From positions 2,212,501 through 2,276,500 of the forward strand of contig CAMQGK010000038.1 in assembly GCA_947000775.1 (NCBI GenBank): DNA of 64,000 nt. The letters run 5' to 3'. The notes beneath the pieces were generated by a model, which was not told the origin of the DNA, ran no database searches, and was given only the letters and a program-made list of their open reading frames with translations. This DNA is from Pterois miles (lineage: Eukaryota; Chordata; Actinopteri; Perciformes; Scorpaenidae). A program made the position numbers and the translations under genes. This document shows, one piece after another, positions 1 through 9,731 of this stretch. Numbering within the stretch: the first letter of the stretch is position 1; each line of letters starts with the position of its first letter.

Positions 1-73
<73 letters not shown>
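1..73. repeat. (TG)n microsatellite cut by the window edge
   Basis: This is an uninterrupted TG dinucleotide run of about 36 units starting at the first base, so its true length is unknown. Such tracts are usually length-polymorphic and can adopt left-handed DNA. Open frames through it translate to Cys-Val repeats and are not genes. Confidence 0.97.
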
Positions 74-78
<5 letters not shown>

Positions 79-177
79 GGAGGGGTGCTTCTCAAGCAGG
101 GGTGTCAGCACTTGAAAAATCAATCACCATCTGGGCTCATTTCATACAAAGGACAGAGGGAGGGGAGGATAACTCAC

Positions 178-178
<1 letters not shown>

Positions 179-228
<50 letters not shown>
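179..228. repeat. (AC)n microsatellite, 25 units
   Basis: A pure AC run lies about 105 bp after the TG run at the window start, in the opposite strand sense. Overlapping frames read as Thr-His repeats and are artefacts. Confidence 0.97.
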
Positions 229-230
<2 letters not shown>

Positions 231-828
231 CTTGCATCTTTCATTTCATGCAAAGACAACAGAGGGCAAAACTGTACAGCGGCGAGGTGCCCCTCTCGTC
301 TCCCGCCTTTCTGTTTTAAGCGAACACTCACTCCTCGCCCGGATCCTGCTGATATAAAAGCAGGTGCAATTTCCCTCTCTGCCCTGCACCTCCGCCTGGA
401 CATTTTCAAACCGGGAGGTTGCAGCGGTTCTAGTGGACGTGTACAATTGAGGAGGGAAGGGTCGAATGTGGAGGGTTGTTTTGGGTGGAAAGTACTGGCC
501 GCGCTGGGGCCTATCTAAGCTATTAGCCCGGTGCTATGTGAACATACCGCATCAGGGCTTGTGAGCAAGGTCACCCAAAGCAAACAGGGATAAGAGGAAA
601 GAAAAGCAAAGACTCATCTGCTTGAGTTGGCACCTCAGGTCAATGGGTTTACCTCCTATTCACCGCAGCACAGTCCTCATTTACAGATGCTGCTTTAACT
701 TGCTTTCACAACCGGTTTTCAACTTCGCATAAGGCACTTTTTATATGAGAAAAGTGAATGTTTTATGCAAACAGGATTTTTCTTTTTTTTTTTAAGTATA
801 CACAAAAAGCATCAGAGGTTGAAAGCAT
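229..828. other. Unique spacer, no gene recognised
   Basis: This is mixed-composition single-copy DNA. A TATAAA-like hexamer occurs near 352, but no initiator, coding frame or splice pattern supports a promoter here. An open frame across 6-518 is mostly CA repeat and has no recognisable domain. Confidence 0.5.
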
Positions 829-845
829 GTGTGTGTGTGTTTGTA

Positions 846-891
<46 letters not shown>
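829..891. repeat. Imperfect (TG)n microsatellite
   Basis: A TG run is interrupted by TTTGTATT near 840-848, then is pure to 891. It follows a short T tract at 782-793. Confidence 0.95.
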
Positions 892-892
<1 letters not shown>

Positions 893-1647
893 CATGATTT
901 TTGCTGCGGCGCTGCCTCCTTTCAGTTGCACAGTTGTGTGAGAAATACCAGTGGCAGAGGCTGCTGAGGCAGCGAAAGCATTTAATACTCAACAAACAGT
1001 TATCTAAGCCCATATCCAATAGCTAGACACCACTGTAATGTGACCTACATACTAAGTGAATAGGATTTTTTTTTGTATGTAGGTTGGGGTGCGGTGGGGG
1101 TACAGGGCACAGGTTTAGGAGGGAACAGAACTCATTCAAATGTCAGTAATAAAAGTATTCTTCTTCCTCTCCTCCCGCAGCAAAAAGAGAAAGTACAGTA
1201 TAATGTAACAGGACATATTGTGCCCTCCTAGGCATTGCACTCTCCCTCCTTTGTCCATTTTGACCCTCTGGAAACAGTTTTCTCTCCTTTTTATTTGAGA
1301 AATTAAGGAAGTGACAAGTGGAGGGATGCACCGTTTTTTCTTTTTACTGGGACACGAGGTTGAAGTTTCTCTCTCAGGGATGTCGCAGAGGGTGAAGCCA
1401 CCAAAACTCAGTCTGTTTCCACAGATGTATCTTCTTACTGTTCCATATGCATCCACTTTCTATTCTCATTTTACGGCGAGACACTACAGGCAGAGACATT
1501 GTTTTACATGCACTGGTCAGTTTTGAGAGTTAACATCTGCTTTCAGATTAGCGGGAAGAAAACATCCAAAAAAAAAAAAAAAAACACATTTAGGTGCTTA
1601 TTGTACTACGTTCTCTGTTTGTGTCTGTGGATTTCTCCTAAATCCAC
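892..1647. other. Unique spacer with a poly(A) run
   Basis: No feature is recognised apart from an A run of about 17 at 1568-1584. Short frames on the minus strand (1136-1456) have no family resemblance and are rich in chance basic residues. Confidence 0.5.
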
Positions 1648-3495
1648 AAAATTAGCATCAGATAATGTCTCATTTGTATATTTAACCACTACACTTCTGA
1701 AAACTAGTAATACAAAAAATAATCATCATAATTGTGGCTGTCAATTGATTTAAGTATTTAATCGCGATTAATCGCATGATGGTCCATAGTTAGTTCACTG
1801 CACATTTATAATTTGTGCAAATTGTACCTTAAAGGGAGATTTGTCAAGTATTTAATAGTCTTGTCAACATGGGAGTGGGTAAACACACTTGCTTTATGCA
1901 AATATGTATATATTTATTATTGAAAATCAATTACCAACACAAAACAATGATAAATGTTGTCCAGAAACCCTCACAGGTTCTGCATTTCTTATAAAAATAT
2001 GCTCCAATCAGAACATGGCAAACTGCAGCCCAACAGGCAACAACAGCTGTCAGTGTGTCAGTCTGCTGATTTGACTATGACTAAAATATTTAATCAAGAT
2101 TAATTGCAGATGTAATGCACATTTTTTATCCATTCAAAATGTCCCTTAACGGGAGATTTGTCAAGTATTTAATACTCTTTAATACTACAACATGGGAGTG
2201 GGCAAATATGCTGCTCGATGCACGTATAAATGTATTATTGGAAATCAATTAACAACACAAAGCAATGAGAAATGTTGTCCAGAAACCCTCATAGGTACTG
2301 CATTTAGCGGGAAAATAAAACTGCAGCCCAACAGCTGTCAGTGTGCTGACTTGCCTCAAAGTCATAGTCAAGCATTTGCAACAAGCTGGTATTACTGGCT
2401 GGTATCAGTGGATTCCTTAGATTCTAGTTTCATATGATGCCAGTATCTTAAGTGTTTAGTGACATTAAAACAAACTTGCGTGATCGTGTTAACTTTGACA
2501 GCTTTAAAATTACTGTCTTAATGTAAGTACTCAACTGGGGAAGTTTCATGGTGATATGTAGTAGTTGTCTTTTACTCCCTTCACCTGTAGTGTTTTGCAT
2601 AACGTATGCATTTTACAATCCATACCTTTAAAGGCCATTTTCTCCATTAATTTCCACTTCAGTACCTCTAACATCCACCAAACTTTCCAGTTACAATCAG
2701 AGAGGTTTGTTCTGTAAACCAGGCTATGAATGAACATTTTATTCCTAAAAACATGTTGACTATTTTCCAATTTATGTGGTAATAAAAATAGATCCACAAT
2801 CCCCTTTGACTGTAATATGAAACAAGAATTTTGGCCTCATCTGATGTTCAAATTCCTGTTCTGGTAATGTTTGCAAATTATCGGATATTTAATAAGATGC
2901 CTCATTTGCATATTTAAACATAACAATTCAGGAAAATAATCATCTGGATGCAAGTAATCAACTGGGGAAGTTTCGTGGTCTATCTGTCTATCAGTTCAAA
3001 TGTTATCATTCATCTGTGGCGTCTTGAAAAATGTATTGAATTTTACAATCCATATCTTTAAAGATTGTTTTCTCCAGTAGCACTCACATACTCTAAACTT
3101 TCTAGTTTCGTTCCTCAGTATGTTCTGAAGGTTTTTTACCAAGATTTAAAGAACAATTCATTTCTAAAAACATGTCAAACATTTATTTTTTTGATGGCTT
3201 TTGACAGTATTGTCTGATTTATGGAGTGATACAAAGAGATATCCAAAACTCCTTCTGTAAAAAAAACCTTTAGACGAGAGTTTCTAACCTGCTTTTATCC
3301 AATGTTTAGATTTCCATTCTGGAAATGTATGCATATTGGCATATATTTAATAAGACAGTGCCTCATTTGCTTATTTAAACATAACATTTCAGAAAACTTG
3401 TAATACAAAAAGAAATAATTATCTTAGTGTTATCTATTAGTTTCTATGTTTACTCTGTTCACCTGAATTGTCTCACACTAAAATAGTTTCAAGGT
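1648..3495 (+). repeat. Satellite-like tandem repeat, ~430-bp unit, interrupted
   Basis: The words CAACTGGGGAAGTTTC (2535 and 2962) and TTACAATCCATA recur about 427 bp apart. A third, partial unit starts near 3360 with CTCATTTGCTTATTTAAACA. A partial leading unit lies at 1648-1735, with TCATTTGTATATTTAACC and AGTAATACAAAAA. The units are diverged, so the array is old. The first junction is split by the inverted-repeat element at 1736-2503: repeat sequence stops in ATAATCATCATAATT and resumes at GTCTTAATGTAAGTACTC. No coding frame runs through the units. Confidence 0.75.
1736..2503 (+). mobile_element. Non-autonomous DNA element, family M1, GGCTGTCAA ends
   Basis: The left end reads GGCTGTCAATTGATTTAAGT and the right end AACTTTGACAGCT, forming short terminal inverted repeats. 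Inside are TTAATCGCGATTAATCGCAT, AAGGGAGATTTGTCAAGTAT and CAGAAACCCTCA, all shared with the copies at 18147, 25499, 41430 and 54507. No transposase frame is present, as expected for a MITE-like derivative. The block from AGGGAGATTTGTCAAGTATT to CCCTCACAGGTTC occurs twice (about 1833-1982 and 2150-2296), so this copy carries an internal partial duplication. The superfamily is not proven because no target-site duplication is clear. Confidence 0.75.
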
Positions 3496-5593
3496 GATCT
3501 AAATCAATGGTATATGATCGGAGCCTTTACTAAAAACTAATAAATAATTGTAATATGTGTTTTGATCATGACTATCTACCTCACCATTTAACACACGGTC
3601 CTACTAGTTTTTGGTGCCGAACCTTGAGAAGGGCACTGTTTGGGGTGTTGCAGGCTGCAGAATCAAAAGCCCATTATGCATATTTTGAGGCTGCAATGGA
3701 CAGATTCACTTCAGAACCATTTTGGTAGGTTTGGTCCCAGTCTCAGCCTAAGTTGATGAATGAATAAACGCACACATGCATGCACACACACTGACGAGTA
3801 CACAGTCAATCTGCCTGGCCACATCAACAGAGCAGGTGTCCTCAGTAATGCACCATTGCGCACTTGGATCTCTGCATCTCAGAACAGAGGGAAAAGAGGG
3901 AGGAGGGAGAAGCAGAGAGAGAAATAAAGGACAGTTAGAGGTAAAGAAAGGGAACAAGTGTCAGTGGTGGTATGTTTATGTGTGCGTTTGTGAGATGCTG
4001 GAATTTGCATCGCCAAACTCGAGGTAACCCAAAAACTGTGCAATCTGTCTCACGTACCAGCAAAACTTGTTTGACTGCACCTCGTTTCTTTGCTGGAGGA
4101 TGACAAACTCATGCACTCATTATTTCGGGGATGATCAGAAACAACAAGATGATGTGTTTTTCGGTAACCATATGAGAAATATTTATCAGGAAAGAAAAGC
4201 CCGGCTGAGGAGAAACTAAGCAGAGACGTACTTAGTAAAGACCATGCCTTTGCCCCCTGCTGAGTCTCAGCAACATGGTACATAAATAACCATTATGAAT
4301 CATGCTGTTTGGTCTCACCCTGCCGTTTCTCAAATAAGATCCAGTTCCCATTTAGCCACAATGGTGATGAGCAAGCCTCCTGCAACGGCGCACCATTTTT
4401 GGAAAAAAGCAACAAAATAAAACAAGTTATGTGTTTATCTAGTGCTTCAATTTGCTTTAAAAAAAAGTGTACACAAATCTATTAACTTTACCCAGTTTAG
4501 CATCACATATTCAGCTGCTCCGTGTTTACGCGTCGACTCGTCTGCCTAATAGGCTCGCGTCCAGTCTGAACCTACACAAGGCCAGAGGGCGAACCGACAA
4601 CAAAACAGCTCAGATAAAAAGACAAACTGCTGCTCAAATAAGACCATTAGTTTGCACAAAGGGAGCGGTTTATCCATCTATTATCATAAAGAATAAGCCT
4701 GACTTCCATTGTGAAAGTCGGCCTCGGTCAAAATGTGATGAAATGGGGTTGGAGGAATCCAATATGCCAATTACGAATGCTCAATCATGCCATAGATGCA
4801 TGTCCATGTCGAAGCTTGTTGCCTTTTTCCCTCTTTGGCATCAGTTCAGAGACGAGGTCTTGGGTGGTTCACTCCCATCGGCGTCTGTGGCCTAAGAGAT
4901 TACCCTACGCAAACTTTATCCCGTGGCAAATCTATCCTTAGACTACGCATTTTTAAAACCTTGTAGCAGAAATCAAGCCTCCATTCAGGGGATCTCCTTT
5001 GTGGAACTTAAATACATCCCAATGTGTCCATCAACAAAGGCCTCTAGCCTTCCTCCGCGCTCTCTGTGACACACTAAGTTTAGGATTGTCCACCAGGCCT
5101 GTGGGTGGGTTTTTCATTCTTTCCCCATTCTTCCTTTATTTTGCCCCTTCTTTTAGAGCATTAGGGCGACCAGCCATTGAACTACAACGGCTACTATAAA
5201 AATTCATCAGGATTAAAATGACCTCACACGCAAAATTAAAGTTCCCCAAATGTACACAATAAGGGCCTGTATCTTTTTTAAGACATTCTCAGCTTCCTTG
5301 GGAACAGGATTGTTTCTTGACAAAGTGGTCTCTGCTCAACAATGAGCACCTTTCAGACACACACAGGGACTGCCTTTAGAGCTGCGCAGAGAGACGGATT
5401 TCACATATCAATCAAAAGAGGGAGGGAGGGGGGGCGTGGGGGGGGAGAAAAAGGGCTCTCATCTGGTGAGAGTGGTCCTTCAGGAACCATGAACGGATTC
5501 AAATGGAGTATATGCTTTTCTCTCTTACCGCCACTATTCATAATAACAGAGGACACAGGAGTAGTGGAGAGGGAGGGGAGTCCTCTTAACACG
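3496..5593. other. Unique block, no gene recognised
   Basis: This is mostly single-copy DNA. A purine-rich stretch occurs at 3888-3960 and a GGGAGGGAGGGGGGG patch near 5421-5450. A 142-codon plus-strand frame at 4467-4895 has no recognisable domain, signal peptide or repeat and I regard it as chance. Confidence 0.5.
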
Positions 5594-5612
5594 TTTTTTT
5601 TTTTTTTTTTTT
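5594..5612. repeat. Poly(T) tract
   Basis: A run of 19 T residues follows AACACG. No SINE or LINE body is visible upstream on the minus strand, so it is treated as simple sequence. Confidence 0.9.
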
Positions 5613-5800
5613 AACTTGTCTTTCCTTATATTGGGACTGAAGCACGGTCCCTCAGTCTGGCCCTGAAATAATAAGACTGTAGTGGATGCCCAGATTGTAC
5701 AACATTGAAAAAAAGTTGCTTTGTGAAGAGGCCAGGAGGACCCACTGTATTCAGTCTGTGTGCAAGCTTTCATGTTCTCGAGTTTGTACATGCAAGGCCT

Positions 5801-5804
<4 letters not shown>

Positions 5805-5855
<51 letters not shown>

Positions 5856-5867
5856 AGGGGGGGGGGG
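5805..5867. repeat. (TG)n microsatellite followed by a G run
   Basis: About 25 TG units end in GGAGGGGGGGGGGG. The G run is a likely sequencing and length-variation hotspot. Confidence 0.95.
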
Positions 5868-6536
5868 TCATTCCATTACACCTGCGCAATGGCATAATGA
5901 GCCCATGAGTGTGTGCACTGGGCCACAGCCACCCACTGCGCCAGCCATGCACACCACTGCCGCTAATCATGTTGAAAATGAATAAGGTGTCAGAGTGGGT
6001 AATTCACAGCTGTATTAAAAGCAACCACAGCCCAGATATAAGGTGCATAAAACAAATTAAATATAGTTTTCTATTACGGCATATTTTTTGACAGCTGTAT
6101 TAATGGCCGTGCCTCAAAGGTCTTCTTATTAGGTCACTGGCTACACGTTTCACCTTCTCCACCTTTTTGAGCCGGAGGTATTCAGATCATCTCCCGACTC
6201 AGGAACACAAAGAGAGTCGAAGAGAGCTGGTTAAAATCTACACGGTCAAATTAATGTTACCGTTACACCACAACTGTGAGACGAGTATGTAGTAATTTTT
6301 ACGACAGAAAACAGATCACTTGTCGTAATGCACACTAATCTTTTTTAATTTCATTTATTTATTTTTACCTATTCTTACTTTTTACACTGTACTACTGTTT
6401 TATATCAGTGCTGCAATCAAGTCACAGTTTACATCCATCTCTGGCCAACATATCATTTCATCATCATCATTTTAACTTATTAGACATTTATGTGAAAAAT
6501 TAACATAGGATGTTTTGAATTGTGGCCAAAATCATG
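5868..6536. other. Unique AT-rich block, possible conserved noncoding DNA
   Basis: Within 5985-6150 are two GACAGCTGTATTAA-like words, AAATTAAATATAG and CTTCTTATTAGG. These have the E-box plus homeodomain-core look of fish conserved noncoding elements. No coding frame is visible. Conservation cannot be tested here. Confidence 0.35.
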
Positions 6537-6860
6537 TTTTAAAAGGTCACAGTGACCTTTGACCACCAAATCTTATTAGTTCATCCTCCTACAAGTGGAC
6601 GTCTGTGCCAAATTTGAAGACGTTAACTCCTGACTTCCTGAGGTAGCGCTGAACCGGACGGATGGGTGGACGGGCAAACCGAAAACATCTGACCTACGGC
6701 CACCGCTATCGCTGATACGGAGGCATAAAAACGTATTTTGTTAGGTCAAAATGACCTTGACCTTTGACCTTTAACCAGCAAAATCTAATCAGTTCATCAC
6801 TGAGTCACTGGGGCACATTTGAAGAAATTCCCTCAAGGCGTTCCTGAGAACTAATCACTT
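6537..6860 (+). repeat. Two adjacent copies of a teleost dispersed repeat
   Basis: Copy one (6537-6732) runs from AAAGGTCACAGTGACCTTTG through GTGCCAAATTTGAAGA to GACGGATGGGTGGACGG and CGGAGGCATAAAAA. Copy two (about 6742-6855) restarts with GACCTTGACCTTTGACC and AAATCTAATCAGTTCATC, then GAAATTCCCTCAAGGCGTTC. I recognise the word order as a very abundant fish interspersed repeat, probably a retroposon tail. Its class is not certain from sequence alone. Confidence 0.65.
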
Positions 6861-6861
6861 A

Positions 6862-7503
6862 GAGGAGAAAAGCTGACCCACCTTAACAGCCCACCTTAAG
6901 AGAGTCTGAGCCAGTGTTGTTGCTAACTAAATGCTTTTACTTTAGTCAGCAAGCGGCTAGCACGAGAGCTGTAGCATTTACTCACCGACAAGCTGTACAC
7001 ACATTGCGCTGCTACGTTCACAGCTATAACGCCACCAACAAGCCAACACTCACCGCTGCCACACTTACGATCTGTCGGATACTCGTTAAGGTACGCTGGG
7101 CTGTGCATCACCGCAACACACCCAAACGCTGTCTCTCAACCCGACACTTGCTAAATTTACATACGCCATGCTCTCTGAGTACGCCAGGCAGACAAACAGC
7201 TGACAACCTCGCAGCTAAATGACGTGGTGGAGCCTTACTGGGACAATCCACGAAGCATCGTGGCTGCTACAGTAACTCACCCAGACGGGTGAACTGGGGA
7301 CTCTGTTTTGCTCATACACTGCAGCTGGTGACAAATGATGGATTTAACATGGTTGTGCATCGGCTTTTTGTTGCAGCTGGGTGGCTTGTTAGGCACTAAA
7401 AATAGCACCGCTGCGTGAAACGTACTAATTTCGTCTGTAAACGGTTAATAATCAGTTGACGAGGGTCGGTTAAAAAAAACAATATTCAAAATTTACCTCC
7501 CTA
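6862..7503 (+). mobile_element. Decayed hAT-type element, relative of the 38041 element
   Basis: Near the left border, GAGGAGAAAAGCTG and CCACCTTAAGAG are the reverse complement of the right part of the element at 38041-39101 (CTCTTAAGGTGGACCAGC, TTTTCTCC). At the right, GGTTAATAATCAGTTGACGA and GGTCGGTTAA mirror that element's left part (ACCGACCTTGTTAACC, TATTATTAACC), and a terminal CTCCCTA matches its TAGGGATG end. The two are therefore one family in opposite orientation. This copy also holds transposase remnants at 7229-7348, which assigns the family to hAT. The outermost left end is missing. Confidence 0.6.
7229..7348 (+). pseudogene. hAT transposase fragment, frameshifted
   Basis: Reading from 7242 gives DNPRSIVAATVTHPDG then a stop. 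This resembles the hAT catalytic-domain block in which a TDN-type motif precedes an N-I-V-A-A stretch. A second frame, from 7295, reads WGLCFAHTLQLVTNDGFN, which matches the conserved C-x2-H-x-L-x-L-V motif of hAT transposases (often CFAHTLQL in BED-finger hATs). The two pieces are in different frames, so the gene is broken by at least one frameshift. No N-terminal BED finger or C-terminal dimerisation domain was found. This is a relic and codes for nothing functional. Confidence 0.6.
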
Positions 7504-7922
7504 TTTCAGATTATTTTAAAATGCAATTTATATCAAGTTCTGTTTGACAGATTGCCAGAGTACTAGCAGGCTCCAACACATGAGGGGAAACCTGGAAGAT
7601 TACCCCACGTTTGTTCATGGCCTCGTGTATTACATCATTTCACCCTGCTTAGACCTCAGTCTGACATTAAAGTGGATCTCAGAGAGGAAAAAAAACTATT
7701 AGTATTCACTGCATGTATGTGTGGCACATGTGTGCTATTTTTAAATAGGGATGCTGTGAAAGTGTGGAATTGGGGACAAGGCAGCCTTGCACCGGGCCGT
7801 GACACAGACTTATGTTAAACCTAATTAGATCATGATAATAGCTTTAGGGCCCCAGTGATCAATGCTAGAGGTCTGTGGAGATGAACTTTCCTTAAGTTTC
7901 ATGCCGCACGCTGGTTGTACTC
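7504..7922. other. Unique spacer
   Basis: No gene is seen. AACCTAATTAGATCATGATA near 7819 is a homeodomain-type AT-rich cluster and could belong to a conserved noncoding element; this is unsupported beyond composition. Confidence 0.35.
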
Positions 7923-7924
7923 AT

Positions 7925-7937
7925 TTTTTTTTTTTCT

Positions 7938-7980
<43 letters not shown>
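7925..7980. repeat. Poly(T) then (CA)20 microsatellite
   Basis: A short T run, CTTCG, then 20 pure CA units ending at TCAGAG. Confidence 0.95.
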
Positions 7981-7981
<1 letters not shown>

Positions 7982-9664
7982 CAGAGTGGTACGCAGACAC
8001 TGTTATATGATAGCATTATTTTAAATACCTATCATCTGTCTGTCTCAGTGGTTTGCCATTCTGGTGTTGGTAGTGAATGAATACAACAGGCTTAGATGGA
8101 TATACGGTATGTGGGCAGTGACGGACTAATTCAGACTTTAAGTAGCGTACATCAGTGCTACAGCCACCACCACTATGATGCCTATGATTCAGCCCGTTTG
8201 GTATTACCTGAGTCCTCCAAGCCTCTCCCATAATGCAATGCACCCACAGTGTCTCCACCACATTTCTGATTATGAGCAGCTTTTCCGTCAACAACCTTTG
8301 GTGGAGTCTCGTTTACAGCTTACATACTCCTTGGATCACTCTCACTGAAGACAAAGAGGATTCCTTATATCCCTATCCCTTCCATTACTGTCTAATGTAA
8401 TTTGTGTAATGTAATATTTCAACACGTCTGCGTCTGCTGACATGCTAGCTAGCTAGCTAGATTGTGATTAGTCTTGATACTGGATGCTTTGGGAATCCCT
8501 GCACGTATCGGTTGTGGTTGCCAGTTGTTGACTCTCCTCCCTCTACCTACTTCTCTCCACCCCGACCCAGCAAGAAGTGCAGACGAGCACATCTAGGAGA
8601 CAAAAAAGCGTAAAAACAAAGATGCTGGCTGACCAAACTATAGAAGCTGACGTTTTGCTTGTGTTATGTTTTGCACACTGTAATTACCTTTGGACAAGCT
8701 CCGGTTTGGAACCAACATTCTTGGCCTTTCGAAAACTCACCCACCCATTTAATTCCACAACTGTCAACTGTTCAGGCTGCCATCCACTCACTGAAGCCCT
8801 GTATATTTGTTTCTGGTCAAGACACACAAGAAACATTGTCTTTGGATGCACAAAGTAGTACTTCACCCTTGGGTCAGGTCTGGGGATTTTGAGAAAACAC
8901 TAGTCTTCTGGCTAGTCTTCTGAACCTCTGCTATTACACAATTTTGTACAAATGATATACCAGCTTTTAAACCATTTAAAGTAAATTCATTCTGATGTGA
9001 CATTTTGATCAAATGTCCGATAAGACTTGATAATGCTCACTATGTAAAGAGTCAAATTGGATCCAGTATTGACAGAGTCAAGTCTTTCGGATACCTTGGA
9101 AATTACCATATATATTTACCAGTGTTGTCACACCTTGCAGCATCCATTAACTAAATCACCTGTCTATAACCCCCATCTTCTTCTCCTGTACCTTAACGTT
9201 ATTAAGCCAGTTCTTCTCGATGGTGCCATCTGTTATTTTCCATATATTTACAGTCACCAATGAGATTAAACACTTCAAGATAACTTAGTTGGTCAGCAGA
9301 TATCTCATCCCTGATCTGACATGAACCAGATCATGTAGTCTACCAGCACTTTATCCCCCAACTTCCCCCTGGATGCAGGTATTGAATACCTATATACAAA
9401 AAAGTCTTACAGCCATGCAAGCTTTAAAAAAGTGACCTTTGCTTGAGTTATAAGTAATCTAGTCTGAGGTATGTACAGCGTTAATCCATGTCTTTGTGTA
9501 CTTTTTGTATAATTCTGTATATCTTACTTGTTTGTGCTGTGTACAGTATGCACCTAATTAATTTCTATATCATTTCTTTATCTATTCTAGTTTTACAAAC
9601 CTATTTTAGTTTAATTCTAGCGCATATGTTACATGATTCGGTGGATGAATGTGTATTTGATGGA

Positions 9665-9671
<7 letters not shown>
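7981..9671. other. Unique block, no gene recognised
   Basis: Single-copy sequence with (CTAG)n-like palindromic DNA at 8444-8460 (GCTAGCTAGCTAGCTAG). Frames at 8577-8892 on both strands have no family match and overlap one another. Confidence 0.5.
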
Positions 9672-9717
<46 letters not shown>

Positions 9718-9731
9718 GTGTGCGTGTGTGT
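9672..9731. repeat. (TG)n microsatellite with CG interruptions
   Basis: A pure TG run is followed by TGCGTGTGTGTGCG, showing point interruptions at its right end. Confidence 0.95.

Noticed and set aside
350..362. TATAAAAG-like motif as a promoter
   Set aside because: Isolated motif with no downstream gene or initiator; such hexamers are frequent in AT-rich DNA.
6..518. 170-codon open frame at the window start
   Set aside because: Nearly half is Cys-Val and Thr-His from TG/CA repeats; the rest has no domain. It exists because dinucleotide repeats contain no stops in some frames.
4467..4895. 142-codon plus-strand frame
   Set aside because: No family resemblance, no signal peptide or membrane segment, and a second frame overlaps it; judged chance.
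8444..8460. GCTAGC repeat as a recombination site
   Set aside because: Only about four CTAG units; a short simple repeat explains it.
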